NCBI GenBank assembly: GCA_029203125.1
Contig: CP119317.1
Span: 1,736,001 to 1,800,000, forward strand
Source: Candidatus Cohnella colombiensis
GTDB taxonomy: Bacteria > Bacillota > Bacilli > Paenibacillales > Paenibacillaceae
Reading direction: 5' to 3'
Length of the DNA stretch: 64,000 bases
Below the pieces are notes generated by a model. It did no database searches and was not told the origin of the DNA. It was given only the letters and a program-made list of their open reading frames with translations. A program made the position numbers and the translations under genes. Positions within the stretch are counted from its first letter, which is position 1. Each line of letters begins with the position of its first letter. Below, piece by piece: positions 25,426 to 34,675 of this stretch.

Positions 25426-25493
25426 GTCAGCAATTATTGTGTACACTTGAATCAGGAAGCGATTTAGCTTGAAAAAGGCGAACAAATTTATCC
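25426..25493 (+). pseudogene. Internally deleted copy of the ydeI-type gene
   Basis: Bases 25426-25466 repeat the leader of the gene at 17981 (17939-17979) with one mismatch, including its ribosome site region. Bases 25467-25493 then match the last codons of that gene (18535-18561) with three mismatches. About 555 bases of coding sequence are therefore missing at one junction. This is a deletion remnant of a second copy about 7.5 kb away. Confidence 0.85.
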
Positions 25494-25541
25494 TTCATCT
25501 CCTTAACATACCCAGCTCATCTCAGGAAGGTAAGGCAAACG

Positions 25542-25643
25542 ATGTCCAAGGTAGACCATATCCTGTCCATTCTATGGCTACTCCGGTCGGGTAGACGAAT
25601 GACCGTATAGCAGCTCTTGAACGAATTTGAGATTTACAAGATG
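25542..25643 (+). pseudogene. N-terminal remnant of a WYL/YafY-type regulator
   Basis: From ATG 25542 the frame reads MSKVDHILSILWLLRSGRRM followed by TV, a TAG stop at 25608-25610 and then QLLNEFEIYKMR. This is the N-terminal helix-turn-helix typical of DeoR-like WYL-domain regulators (SILWLLRSGxxMTAKQLAEELEI). The rest of the gene is absent; the next gene's ribosome site follows at once. Confidence 0.7.
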
Positions 25644-25654
25644 AGGTGAAGTAA

Positions 25655-26161
25655 ATGGTGTTTAATATTGGGGGAGTGAGGAGAATAGTAATCACTATTA
25701 TTTTATTTGTCTTAGCAATTACAATTCTTTTGAACTTTATTCCTATAAAATTTGCAATTAAACTCGAGGATGCACAACAAAAGTTAGAAGCTGGAAGATA
25801 TATTTGTGTAGCAGATTATAAGTCTAAAGTTGCTTATCAATCAGAATGGTTTGCAAGCACACGATTTAATTCACATTTAGAAGGATGGCTAGTTCTGAGA
25901 TTGACTGGAAATAGTCCAAACAGATATTTATCTGAGAAGGATTTCGAGAGCTTTGAAGTGGACAATAAATTCTTATTAAATGGCAATGTTGAACGTATTG
26001 AAAAAATTACTCCTGAAGTTCTAGATACCCATCTAAATGTAGATGATTGGGAAATCGTATATCCGATAGAAAGAGCATCCTTTAGAAAACACTTTACGCC
26101 CAGAAGCTATCTCAACATCTATGACTATGACATGATAAAGTTAATTAGATCTTTATGGTAA
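25655..26161 (+). CDS. Membrane-anchored protein of unknown function
   Basis: This 168-residue protein has one N-terminal transmembrane helix (IVITIILFVLAITILLNFIP) and about 135 residues of mixed alpha/beta character outside or inside the membrane, with no cysteine-rich or catalytic motif that I recognise. The ATG follows GATGAGGTGAAG. It is AT-rich and isolated between gene debris and the sugar operon, suggesting an acquired gene. Confidence 0.65.
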   Translation: MVFNIGGVRRIVITIILFVLAITILLNFIPIKFAIKLEDAQQKLEAGRYICVADYKSKVAYQSEWFASTRFNSHLEGWLVLRLTGNSPNRYLSEKDFESFEVDNKFLLNGNVERIEKITPEVLDTHLNVDDWEIVYPIERASFRKHFTPRSYLNIYDYDMIKLIRSLW

Positions 26162-26385
26162 ATGGTTTAATCTTTATGACCACATGAGAGAGTAACACAA
26201 TTGCTTCACAGGTAAAAAAATCATCATCGTAAAGGGCAAAAAATCAAACTATATACATATGTATAAAATACGGGTTTTGTGAAGAAGTTATGGTTAAAAT
26301 ATCAAATCACTGGTTTAGATCATCAATTGTAACTTAATTCTTTTATCTTCATTTAAGTGACATATGATTTGTTTATCAAAGCAAA
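26162..26385. other. Intergenic stretch, nothing recognised
   Basis: AT-rich sequence without a supported gene, promoter or repeat. It lies between a plus-strand gene and the minus-strand terminator at 26386-26420. Confidence 0.6.
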
Positions 26386-26420
26386 CGACAGATTAGGAAG
26401 TATCTTTCCCTAATCTGTCG
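26378..26420 (-). terminator. Terminator of the sugar operon
   Basis: CGACAGATTAGG (26386-26397) and CCTAATCTGTCG (26409-26420) form a perfect 12-base stem. On the minus strand it is followed by TTTGCTTTG. Confidence 0.8.
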
Positions 26421-26453
26421 CTCTCCTACTTGCTAAAAACATTGATCGATTGA

Positions 26454-27401
26454 TTAATTAGGCATAAAGTATAATCCGGCAGCACCTAGAACGCCAATTT
26501 CTTTGCCCAATGTAGTCTTACATAATTTCACATCTTTCCTCAAACTCGGCATGCACCGTTCATGGATCGTTTTTTCCATCTCATCGTAAAGCAAATTTCC
26601 GTTTGCCATGACTCCGCCACCCAGAACGATCCGTTTCGGATTAAAAAGATGAATAAGAGTAATCAAACCATTACCTAAATAAAAACCTGCATTTCTAACG
26701 ATATCTAACGCGGATTTCTCACCTGAATTTGCAGCATCAATCACATCTTTTGTTGTCATCATTCTTCCTGGAGATCCTTTTTTAAAATTAGCCAAATATG
26801 CAATTGCTGTTCCGGAACTAAAATTTTCTAAGCAACCATAATTGCCACAACCGCATCTTGATCCTTTAGGATCTAAGGAAATATGTCCAAATTCCCCAGC
26901 GCCTTCCGAGTTCCCGCTAACTAACTGTCCACCCGAAACGATGCCGGCGCCGACTCCGGTACTGACGGTCACATAGATGATATCTTCAACCTTCTCCTCG
27001 TCACCCCACATATATTCGGCAACTGCAGCAAGATTTGCGTCATTTCCGATTCGCACAGGTAGTCTCAAAATCTCAAAAATATATTGACCTACCGGCACAT
27101 TTCGCCAACCTAAATTTTTGGCGTAGACGATGCTGTTCGTATACGAATCAACTACTCCCGTACATGCAATCCCTACTCCTCTAACATTTCCACCTCTGAA
27201 TATTGCCTCTTGTTTCAAAGAAATCAGCGCATCTACAATTTTGCTAAGCATGGTTTCAACGCCACTCTCGGGCATCGTGGCAAAATGGATTTGACTTATC
27301 ATTTTGCCTTCTCCGTTAACTAGACCAGCGAGTATTTTTGTCCCCCCGATATCAAGCCCGATGGCAAACTCTTTGTTCAACTGGGGCATAACTAATGACA
27401 T
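26454..27401 (-). CDS. ROK-family sugar kinase
   Basis: This 315-residue kinase has the N-terminal phosphate loop IGLDIGGTKILAGLV, the ROK zinc site CGCGNYGCLENF and the glycine-rich C-terminal ATP segment. ATG 27401 lies 7 bases after GGGAGGGGG. It probably phosphorylates the hexose or derived sugar delivered by the ABC importer encoded upstream in the same minus-strand operon. It lacks a DNA-binding domain, unlike its relative at 29438. It could be a glucokinase, but the operon suggests a rarer substrate. Confidence 0.92.
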   Translation of the reverse strand: MSLVMPQLNKEFAIGLDIGGTKILAGLVNGEGKMISQIHFATMPESGVETMLSKIVDALISLKQEAIFRGGNVRGVGIACTGVVDSYTNSIVYAKNLGWRNVPVGQYIFEILRLPVRIGNDANLAAVAEYMWGDEEKVEDIIYVTVSTGVGAGIVSGGQLVSGNSEGAGEFGHISLDPKGSRCGCGNYGCLENFSSGTAIAYLANFKKGSPGRMMTTKDVIDAANSGEKSALDIVRNAGFYLGNGLITLIHLFNPKRIVLGGGVMANGNLLYDEMEKTIHERCMPSLRKDVKLCKTTLGKEIGVLGAAGLYFMPN

Positions 27402-27427
27402 GTCAACTCCCCCTCCCATAATTCAAG

Positions 27428-28405
27428 CTAATTCAAATAAATGACCGACTTTTTTTTGGATGATTCATACGCTGCGAAAGCGACTTCAATTGCACGAAGA
27501 CCATCTTCTCCGGTGATAGGCGCTTCCTTTTTCCCTGATCGTATACAGTTTACAAAATCTCTTATTAACTCTTCATCCATGTCATCGCCCCAGAAGGAAT
27601 GGTTATATCCTAAATAGTTCGAATAGACGTTGAGCTTTTGATTGAATGCATCGACCGATAAAGTGCCTTTCGTTCCGATTATCTCAAGCGTAATGTCTCC
27701 CCAAATCGGATAAGTCGCATTTCTGGACCAGCTGCAATCGAGCGAAGCAAATACTCCGTTCTCAAACTCCATCGACAATATTCCTGAATCGTCGATCAAA
27801 TGATTCGTGAACGTATTTCCGATTTCCGCATAAACGGTACGGACTTCGGACCCAAGAAACCAACGTAATATATCCGTTACATGCACAGTATGATCCAATA
27901 CCGCGCCACCACCTGACAATTCAACATCAACGAACCAACCGCCTGGACATTGCCCACGGTTTGTTCCTTTTACGGCTATAATATCGCCTAGCACTCCGTT
28001 ACCGATCATTTCTTTAGCCCGTAAGATGGAAGAGTTGTACCTGACAGGGAATGCTGTTTGCAGAACGACATGATTCGCCTTGCATACATCGATCATCTCT
28101 TGCGCATCTGTAATGCTGATCGATATGGGCTTCTCGCACAAAACATGCTTGCCGGCCTTAGCACTTGCAAGGACATGTTCTTTGTGGTGAACGTTTTCGG
28201 AGGTTACGATAACCGCATCCATATCTTGCTTAAGAAACTCATCCATATTCGAGAAGTGCAACGTACCGAATAATTCTGAATATTTGCGACCTCTTACGCT
28301 GTCTTCATCCATGATGCCAACAAATTCGACGCCTTCAATCCGCCTCAAGGCTTTCGCATAACTTTCGGCATGTATGTGCGCAAAGCTAATCATCCCGATC
28401 TTCAT
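27428..28405 (-). CDS. Gfo/Idh/MocA-family dehydrogenase (second)
   Basis: This 325-residue NAD(P)-dependent sugar dehydrogenase starts MKIGMISFAHIHAESYAKAL and has the family EKP motif in HVLCEKPISISITDAQ, plus GGGAVLDHTVHVTDILRW in the C-terminal domain. ATG 28405 follows AAAGGAG. It is adjacent to a second member of the same family and to a ROK kinase, as in operons for inositols, amino-sugar derivatives or oxidised sugars. The exact substrate cannot be read from sequence. Confidence 0.9.
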   Translation of the reverse strand: MKIGMISFAHIHAESYAKALRRIEGVEFVGIMDEDSVRGRKYSELFGTLHFSNMDEFLKQDMDAVIVTSENVHHKEHVLASAKAGKHVLCEKPISISITDAQEMIDVCKANHVVLQTAFPVRYNSSILRAKEMIGNGVLGDIIAVKGTNRGQCPGGWFVDVELSGGGAVLDHTVHVTDILRWFLGSEVRTVYAEIGNTFTNHLIDDSGILSMEFENGVFASLDCSWSRNATYPIWGDITLEIIGTKGTLSVDAFNQKLNVYSNYLGYNHSFWGDDMDEELIRDFVNCIRSGKKEAPITGEDGLRAIEVAFAAYESSKKKSVIYLN

Positions 28406-28438
28406 ACCGATTACTCCTTTATTATGATTTGGTTGCAC

Positions 28439-29413
28439 TTATTGAATTGTAATGGGTTTGTTAGTACGAATGGATTCGATAGCCGACAGAGATATTTTGA
28501 TTGCTTCCAATGCATCATCGGCGGTTACTTTAGGCGTCTCTCCGGTTTTCAAGCAATCCATAAAATGTCTCAACTCGCGGTAATAAGGAGTTGTTTTCAA
28601 TGGACTTTCTGGCACGGGAACGCCACCAACTGAAGCTTCTTGGATTCTAATACGAGCTTCGATTGATTTATCTTTTAAGCTGTCATAATCGATAACGCCA
28701 TTCGTGCCAGCTAGTTCGAATTTCATCGAAAAGCTATCGTGAGCCCATGAACCTTCCACATGAGCAATAACTCCATTTTTAAATCTCAACGTGATTAAAG
28801 CATATTCTAATTTCTCGAACCCTTTTCCAAACGTACCTTTGGCATAAACGCGTTCGACATCGCCGAAGCACCAACGTAAAAAATCAATATCGTGGATAAC
28901 CATATCCAATATTAATCCGCCACTGCTTTCATAGTTGGAATACCAATCGTTCCATCCTCTCGGATAACTACCCGCGCGTGTTGTTCTTGCGACACCGACC
29001 TTTCCGATCGCATTGTTGTCCAGCAATTCTTTTGCTCTTTCATATTCTGGAAAAAACCTTAAAACATGAGCGACAAATAACTTCACGTTTTTTTGTTGGC
29101 AATATCGAATGCTTTCCAGCCCTTCTTCTAAACTTCTTGCGATTGGTTTTTCGCATATGATATTCAATTTCGCATCTGCGGCTTTCTTTATGAATTCCAA
29201 ATGTAGCGGAGTCGGAACGCATATATCGACGATATCGATGCGTTCGATTGACATTAGAGCTTCTTCAAACGAAGAGAACACCGGACATTCCAACTCGACA
29301 TCTTGGCCCTTCTTATCGATAACTCCGATGATTTTAACGTCTTCCATATGACTAAAAGCTTGAATGTGTGTTTTCCCCATCGTTCCTGCTCCGATAATCA
29401 GCACATGAAACAT
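28439..29413 (-). CDS. Gfo/Idh/MocA-family dehydrogenase (first)
   Basis: This 324-residue oxidoreductase has the Rossmann start VLIIGAGTMGKTHIQAFSHM, the EKP motif in LNIICEKPIARSLEEG and the C-terminal signature GGLILDMVIHDIDFLRWCFG. AAAGGGGGA precedes the ATG. It shares only family-level similarity with the next gene, so the pair may catalyse opposite redox steps (oxidation, then reduction) on the same carbon skeleton. This scheme is known for some double Gfo/Idh/MocA pathways but is only inferred here. Confidence 0.9.
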   Translation of the reverse strand: MFHVLIIGAGTMGKTHIQAFSHMEDVKIIGVIDKKGQDVELECPVFSSFEEALMSIERIDIVDICVPTPLHLEFIKKAADAKLNIICEKPIARSLEEGLESIRYCQQKNVKLFVAHVLRFFPEYERAKELLDNNAIGKVGVARTTRAGSYPRGWNDWYSNYESSGGLILDMVIHDIDFLRWCFGDVERVYAKGTFGKGFEKLEYALITLRFKNGVIAHVEGSWAHDSFSMKFELAGTNGVIDYDSLKDKSIEARIRIQEASVGGVPVPESPLKTTPYYRELRHFMDCLKTGETPKVTADDALEAIKISLSAIESIRTNKPITIQ

Positions 29414-29437
29414 TTTGATTCCCCCTTTAACAGAGTG

Positions 29438-30661
29438 TCATCTGTATATCCCGGCATCGCTCGATAAAGAAAATAAGAACAAATCTTGAAGCAGAATCGA
29501 ACCGGCGCCAACAAGTTCCGTATCTTCACCGAGAGTTGTCGGATAAATCTTTAGATTTTCAATAAAAACAGTAAGCGCGTGTTTTCTGACATAAGAATCA
29601 ATTTTTTGAATAAGTACTTCATTGTCTTGACCGATACTTCCACCGATAATGATTAACTCTGGGTTAAATAGATGAATTAAATTGACTATACCCACTGATA
29701 AATAGTCTGCGACCTCTGTCATAATGTCAGTTGCTAATGAATCGCCTTTCATTACTGCATTTCGAAATACTGCAGGTGTGATTAAAGCAATATTATTTTG
29801 AACTGCATCTGCCATTTCGGTTGAACGGCCTTTCGAAATCAAAGACACAATTCGAGAGTGGACCGCCGACCAACTTACATAATTTTCGAGGCAACCAATA
29901 TTGCCGCAATCACATCTTATACCATCTCGATCAATGCTCGTATGACCAAATTCGCCGGCATCACCTCGACCGCCCCGAAAAATGGACTCATTCATAATAA
30001 TACCTGCACCAACGCCCTCGCCAATCGTTACAAAAAGCAGATTGTTGTACATGTTGTATTTACCGAACTTCTTTTCAGCTAGTACAATTGCATTCGTATC
30101 ATTTTCAACCCAGGTCGTTATCTTAAATCTTTCTTCAATCATTTCCTTAAGTCGTACATCTTTTAGATTAATATTTGTGTTTAGATGAATGATACCTTTC
30201 GATGTATCAACGATACCCGGAACAATTACTGAAATACCTTTACACTCTTTGTCTGTAGGACACTTACAAATAAATTTTTCGAGTAAATTCAATAGGTGCG
30301 GAATAACCATTTGATTATCCAAATGATCAATATTGGAAATACTTTTCCTTCGAATAATGGCTTCCATATTCATTTCAGCAAAAGTGACGTTAGAGTTTGT
30401 GATGGATACTCCCAAAATATAGTGATTATCAGGAGAAAAGCGAAGCATGATTGGCTTACGCCCGCCTTTCGAATTGCCTGTACCAGCCTCGTATACAAAT
30501 CTTTCTTTCATTAAGTCCGTTACTGCAGCCGCAACTGTCGATGGACTTATTCCATTACGTTCAGCAATTTCGCTTCGAGAAATCGGTCCATATTCACGGA
30601 TCATATTGAGAATAATGGACCGATTCAATTCCTGAATTAACTTCAAGTCACCCGTTCTCAT
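29438..30661 (-). CDS. ROK-family transcriptional repressor (NagC/XylR type)
   Basis: This 407-residue protein has an N-terminal winged helix (GPISRSEIAERNGISPSTVA) fused to a ROK sugar-binding domain with the zinc motif CDCGNIGCLENY. It starts best at ATG 30661, although GGAGG is about 20 bases away; a TTG at 30730 extends the frame but lacks a ribosome site. It lies inside the operon, between the permease and dehydrogenase genes, so it probably regulates its own transcription unit and senses the transported sugar or its phosphate. Confidence 0.9.
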   Translation of the reverse strand: MRTGDLKLIQELNRSIILNMIREYGPISRSEIAERNGISPSTVAAAVTDLMKERFVYEAGTGNSKGGRKPIMLRFSPDNHYILGVSITNSNVTFAEMNMEAIIRRKSISNIDHLDNQMVIPHLLNLLEKFICKCPTDKECKGISVIVPGIVDTSKGIIHLNTNINLKDVRLKEMIEERFKITTWVENDTNAIVLAEKKFGKYNMYNNLLFVTIGEGVGAGIIMNESIFRGGRGDAGEFGHTSIDRDGIRCDCGNIGCLENYVSWSAVHSRIVSLISKGRSTEMADAVQNNIALITPAVFRNAVMKGDSLATDIMTEVADYLSVGIVNLIHLFNPELIIIGGSIGQDNEVLIQKIDSYVRKHALTVFIENLKIYPTTLGEDTELVGAGSILLQDLFLFSLSSDAGIYR

Positions 30662-30698
30662 TTTAGAAATGATGTATCCAACCTCCCATCTATTTCTA

Positions 30699-31832
30699 TT
30701 ATTTACCTTTAACTCTTCCGCGCATATCAAACCATACCGCTATAAGCAAGACAAGACCTTTAAGTATAAACTGTGCTGCAGATGGAATATTTAGAATGCT
30801 CATGCCGTTATTAAGACTGGCCATAATTAACGCGCCGATTACCGCTCCAAATACAGTGCCTTGTCCTCCACTAAAGCTTGCTCCACCGATAATTGCTGCA
30901 GATATAGCATCAAATTCAAACTGATTTCCTGCAGCTGGAGTCGCAGCATCCAATCGCGCAGTAAGTATAAGTCCAGATACTGCACTTAAAAGACCCAATA
31001 GCGCAAATACTTTCAATCCTTCTTTATTTATGTTGATCCCCGATAATCGCGCAGCCTCTGAATTGCCACCCATTGCATATAAACGTCTGCCGAATCTTGT
31101 ATTTCTTGAGATGAAACTTACGACAATCATTATGGCTGCCATGATAATGACGGGAATCGGAATTCCTTCATAGTTGTTCATCGTGGACACTAGTAGAGCG
31201 CAAATTGCACAAACTGCGACTAATTTCAATCCAAACCAATTCGCTGATGTTACTTTCATACCTTTAGAGGTTTTACCTCTTCTCTTCACAATTTCAAAAA
31301 CCAAGTAAACTATGATACCGCCAGTAGCGATAATTGTGCTTGATTGCTGAGGTATATATCCATCTCCAATAAACTTAAAACTAGGATTCATTCCTGAAAT
31401 CGTAGACCCACCAGTTATTAACAATGTCGCCCCTCTAAAGATGAGCATTGTTGCCAACGTAACGATGAAAGGTGGGATTTTTTGGAATGTCGAAAAATAT
31501 CCGTTTACAACACCGACAATGATACCTGTTATTAGTAGAGCAATAATAGTTGGGACCGTCCCCATTTGCATCTGTGTTTGCATGACAGCCGCAATAGCAC
31601 CAGAGACGGCCACAATTGACCCAACCGATAAGTCAATATGCCCTGCAACAATGACCAATACCATGCCTATCGAGATAATTCCGATTGGAGTCATTTGCCT
31701 GAAGAGTAACGATATATTTCTTGATGTAAGAAAAGTGCCATCTGTTGCAATCTGCAAAGCTATCCAAATAGCAATTAAAGCGAAAACGATAATAAACGAT
31801 CTCAAATTGATATTCTTTATTAGACTTCTCAT
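30699..31832 (-). CDS. Sugar ABC transporter permease, XylH-like
   Basis: This 377-residue permease of the RbsC/XylH class has about ten to eleven helices and the family loop GRRLYAMGGNSEAARLSGIN. The helices HIDLSVGSIVAVSGAIAAVM and GTVFGAVIGALIMASLNNGM are typical. It is longer than RbsC because of an inserted stretch near residues 190-225, as in XylH. ATG 31832 follows GGAGGGAG and lies two bases after the stop of the ATPase gene. Confidence 0.92.
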   Translation of the reverse strand: MRSLIKNINLRSFIIVFALIAIWIALQIATDGTFLTSRNISLLFRQMTPIGIISIGMVLVIVAGHIDLSVGSIVAVSGAIAAVMQTQMQMGTVPTIIALLITGIIVGVVNGYFSTFQKIPPFIVTLATMLIFRGATLLITGGSTISGMNPSFKFIGDGYIPQQSSTIIATGGIIVYLVFEIVKRRGKTSKGMKVTSANWFGLKLVAVCAICALLVSTMNNYEGIPIPVIIMAAIMIVVSFISRNTRFGRRLYAMGGNSEAARLSGININKEGLKVFALLGLLSAVSGLILTARLDAATPAAGNQFEFDAISAAIIGGASFSGGQGTVFGAVIGALIMASLNNGMSILNIPSAAQFILKGLVLLIAVWFDMRGRVKGK

Positions 31833-31833
31833 G

Positions 31834-33360
31834 TTAGTCACTCCCTCCGATTGCATAACTCATAATTTTTTCTTGGGTAGCTTCCTCATGCATAACTTCA
31901 CCTGTAATTGTCCCATCACGCATGACCAATATTCGATCGCATATTCCCATCACTTCAGGAAGCTCAGAAGAAACGACGATTACGGCTACCCCATGTTCAA
32001 CCAATCTGTTAATAATGTTATATATTTCGAATTTGGCACCTACATCGATTCCTCTTGTAGGTTCGTCTAAAATCAATATCTTTGGCTTGCGCATTAACCA
32101 ACGCCCTATAATTACCTTCTGTTGATTTCCACCGCTCAAGCTCGTAATTTTGTGTTCTATCGAACCGATTTTTATTTTGAGAGTATCTACAAACATATCA
32201 CAGAGCAAATTCTCTTCTGACTCCTGAACCATGACCTTTCCAGGGATGTTGTCCAAATTTGCGATTACCATATTTTCCATAATGCTTAAGACAGGGAATA
32301 TGCCAAGGTTCTTTCTATCTTCTGTAATTAAACCAATTCCTTGTTTCATCGCATCTTTCGGAGAATTGATCTTAACTTCATTGCCTTCGATAAAAATTTG
32401 ACCTTCGCTTTTTCCGTTGTAGGCGCCAAAAAGGCTACTGACAAGTTCGGTTCTGCCGGCCCCCATCAACCCTGCTATCCCCAGGATCTCACCTTTATGC
32501 AGAGAAAGGTTGATATGATGCAGTCTTTCTTTGCTTTCTTTATAATCAAATAACGAATAGTTTTTAAGTTCCAATACCTTTTCGCCTTTAGTTTCTGATC
32601 GCTGTCTTTTCGGATATCTTTGACTCAAATCTCTGCCTACCATTAAATTGATTAACATCGTCTCATTCAAGCTATCAATAGACTTCGTATCAATCGTTTG
32701 ACCGTCCCGTAAGATTGTAACGCTATCAGCAATTCTAAAAATCTCGTCAAACTTATGCGAGATGTATATACACGTGACACCTTGTTCTTTTAAGTTCACC
32801 AACAAGTTCATAAGCACATCGACTTCGCTAGTACTAAGAGCAGAAGTCGGTTCGTCAAGAACTAGAATTTTACTTTCCGTCCTTAATGCCTTTGCGATTT
32901 CAACCATTTGTTGATGACCAATACCCAGATGTTTCACTAAAACATTAGAATCAATATTTATACCAACGCGATCTAACAGTTCGTTTGCTCGATATTGCAT
33001 GGAATCCCAGTCAATCAAAAAATGGTTCGTAGGTTCATCACCCATAAAAATATTTTCAGCTATGGACAAGTTACTAGCGAGTGATAACTCTTGATAAATA
33101 ATACTGATTCCCGCTTTTTCAGCGTCGGAAGTATTTTGAAAGCTTTGCACTCTGCCTTCAACTTTAATCGAGCCAGAGTACGTTCCATGAGGATATACGC
33201 CACTAAGAACTTTCATTAAGGTAGATTTCCCAGCGCCATTCTCTCCAACCAAAGCATGGATTTCACCTTTTTTTACTTTGAAGCTTACACCGCTCAGTGC
33301 TTTTACCCCAGGAAACTCCTTGATGATATTGTCCATTTCCAATATGCATGTAGCAGTCAT
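31834..33360 (-). CDS. Sugar ABC transporter ATPase, XylG/GguA-like
   Basis: This 508-residue double-cassette ATPase of the RbsA/MglA/XylG class has a functional first Walker A (GENGAGKST) and a degenerate second one (GLMGAGRTE), as usual. The insertion YPHGTYSGSIKVEG marks the XylG/GguA subgroup. Signatures include LGIGHQQMVEIAKAL and SLSGGNQQKVIIGRWL. ATG 33360 follows GGGGA. It couples ATP hydrolysis to the permease encoded next. Confidence 0.93.
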   Translation of the reverse strand: MTATCILEMDNIIKEFPGVKALSGVSFKVKKGEIHALVGENGAGKSTLMKVLSGVYPHGTYSGSIKVEGRVQSFQNTSDAEKAGISIIYQELSLASNLSIAENIFMGDEPTNHFLIDWDSMQYRANELLDRVGINIDSNVLVKHLGIGHQQMVEIAKALRTESKILVLDEPTSALSTSEVDVLMNLLVNLKEQGVTCIYISHKFDEIFRIADSVTILRDGQTIDTKSIDSLNETMLINLMVGRDLSQRYPKRQRSETKGEKVLELKNYSLFDYKESKERLHHINLSLHKGEILGIAGLMGAGRTELVSSLFGAYNGKSEGQIFIEGNEVKINSPKDAMKQGIGLITEDRKNLGIFPVLSIMENMVIANLDNIPGKVMVQESEENLLCDMFVDTLKIKIGSIEHKITSLSGGNQQKVIIGRWLMRKPKILILDEPTRGIDVGAKFEIYNIINRLVEHGVAVIVVSSELPEVMGICDRILVMRDGTITGEVMHEEATQEKIMSYAIGGSD

Positions 33361-33426
33361 GTTCACCAGTCCCCGTTAATAAGAACGGTTCAAAACCGTT
33401 GAACCGTTCTTATTCTGTTTATTGAA

Positions 33427-34557
33427 TTACTTAGGCCATTGGTCTTGCGGAACATTTTTGAAAACATCTTCTAACTTTGCAAAGCCCGATTTGATTACAG
33501 TCTCGTTAATATTTTCTTTCGTAACGGTTACTGTGCTAACGAAAATCGTCGGTACTTGTTTGAACTTATTGTCCGTTTCGCCGGTTGCGTTCGAAGGCGT
33601 CGTTTTCGTTTCAGCCATTTCATAAGCAGCTTTTGCAGCAAGTTCGGCCATATCCTTCGAAGGGAATAGTAATGTCATAGATTGTGTGCCTTCAGCAATT
33701 CTTTGCAATGCAGCAATATCTCCGTCAGTACCAGTTACGAATGTTTTGCCTGCAAGTCCTTGCGCTTTAAGAGCTTGAATAGCTCCACCTGCCATACCAT
33801 CGTTCGAGCTAATAATTGCGTCAATTTTGTTGTTGTTTTGAGTCAATGAATTTTCTACACCGGAGAGCGCATTCTCAGGAGCCCACTTATCAGTGAATTG
33901 CTCAGAAACGATTTTGATTTCACCTTTGTCGATAAATGGCTGCAGGATTTCTTTTGCGCCGTCAGCGATCGTGTGCGAGACAGTATCAACAGGAGCACCA
34001 TTCAGCAACATGTAGTTTCCTGTTGGTACTTTTGCAATAGCTGCTCTTGCAAGGTCTCTTCCGATTCCCGGGATGTCGAATCCGATGTAAGCGTCATAAT
34101 CAACGCCCGTGATCAATCGAGAGTAGGAAATGACTGGAATTCCTGCTTTTTTCGCTGCTTCTACAGCTGGTCCAATAGTTTCTCCATTGATTGAAGCAAT
34201 GACGAGAGCATCAACGCCTTGGCTAACCATATTCTCTATTTGATCGTTTTGTTTACTTTCATCATTATCAGCGAACTGAACGATCGGTGTTCCACCAAGC
34301 GCTTTTACAGCATCTTCGAAATATTTTGCTTCTTTAACCCAGCGCTCTTCTTGTTGTGTACTTACTGCAAAACCGATTTTGAAGCTTTTAGACTCCGATG
34401 GGGACTCCGATGTTGTCGTATCTTCCGAAGTCGATTGTGAAGCTGGTTGAGAATTTGAAGCATTTTGGGATGAGTTGTTGGTTTTTCCACAAGCACTGAC
34501 GACTAAGACTAGCACGATTACTGCAATAAAAACTGACAAACCTTTTACCTTTTTCAT
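33427..34557 (-). CDS. Sugar-binding lipoprotein, XylF/ChvE-like
   Basis: This 376-residue solute-binding lipoprotein has a signal sequence ending in the lipobox VSAC with Cys23, then a Ser/Thr/Asn-rich linker (about residues 26-58). The periplasmic-binding fold shows IGFAVSTQQEERWVKEA, DNDESKQNDQIENMVSQGVD and SSNDGMAGGAIQALKAQGLAG. The last motif resembles XylF. It is the first gene of the minus-strand importer operon; GGGAGG precedes the ATG. Likely ligand: an aldose such as xylose or another monosaccharide. Confidence 0.93.
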   Translation of the reverse strand: MKKVKGLSVFIAVIVLVLVVSACGKTNNSSQNASNSQPASQSTSEDTTTSESPSESKSFKIGFAVSTQQEERWVKEAKYFEDAVKALGGTPIVQFADNDESKQNDQIENMVSQGVDALVIASINGETIGPAVEAAKKAGIPVISYSRLITGVDYDAYIGFDIPGIGRDLARAAIAKVPTGNYMLLNGAPVDTVSHTIADGAKEILQPFIDKGEIKIVSEQFTDKWAPENALSGVENSLTQNNNKIDAIISSNDGMAGGAIQALKAQGLAGKTFVTGTDGDIAALQRIAEGTQSMTLLFPSKDMAELAAKAAYEMAETKTTPSNATGETDNKFKQVPTIFVSTVTVTKENINETVIKSGFAKLEDVFKNVPQDQWPK

Positions 34558-34637
34558 TCGAATACCCTCCCTTTTTTTGGTAAAGCTTATATTCTAAAAA
34601 GCTGAATCTTAGAGCTCTTAAGACTCCGCTTTTAAGA

Positions 34638-34655
34638 AACTAAGATCGCTTAGTT
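34638..34655 (-). terminator. Small hairpin between chemoreceptor and sugar-binding genes
   Basis: AACTAAG and CTTAGTT with an ATCG loop (plus strand) give a seven-base stem, followed on the minus strand by TTCTT. A second weak AT-rich fold lies between it and 34570. Termination here is plausible but weak. Confidence 0.4.
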
Positions 34656-34675
34656 CATTAAATCGCTAACATTTT

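Larger units (their letters stand above)
25307..25654 (+). other. Gene-debris region between MFS gene and unknown gene
   Basis: No intact gene is present. CTGACT-GTAAT-AGTCAG (25414-25430) is an inverted repeat at the edge of a deleted ydeI-type copy (25426-25493), followed by a broken regulator start (25542-25643). The first 100 bases show nothing I can assign. Confidence 0.6.

Noticed and set aside
34558..34675. Catabolite-response element or riboswitch before the sugar-binding protein gene
   Set aside because: Only weak AT-rich hairpins are visible; no cre consensus or known aptamer core.
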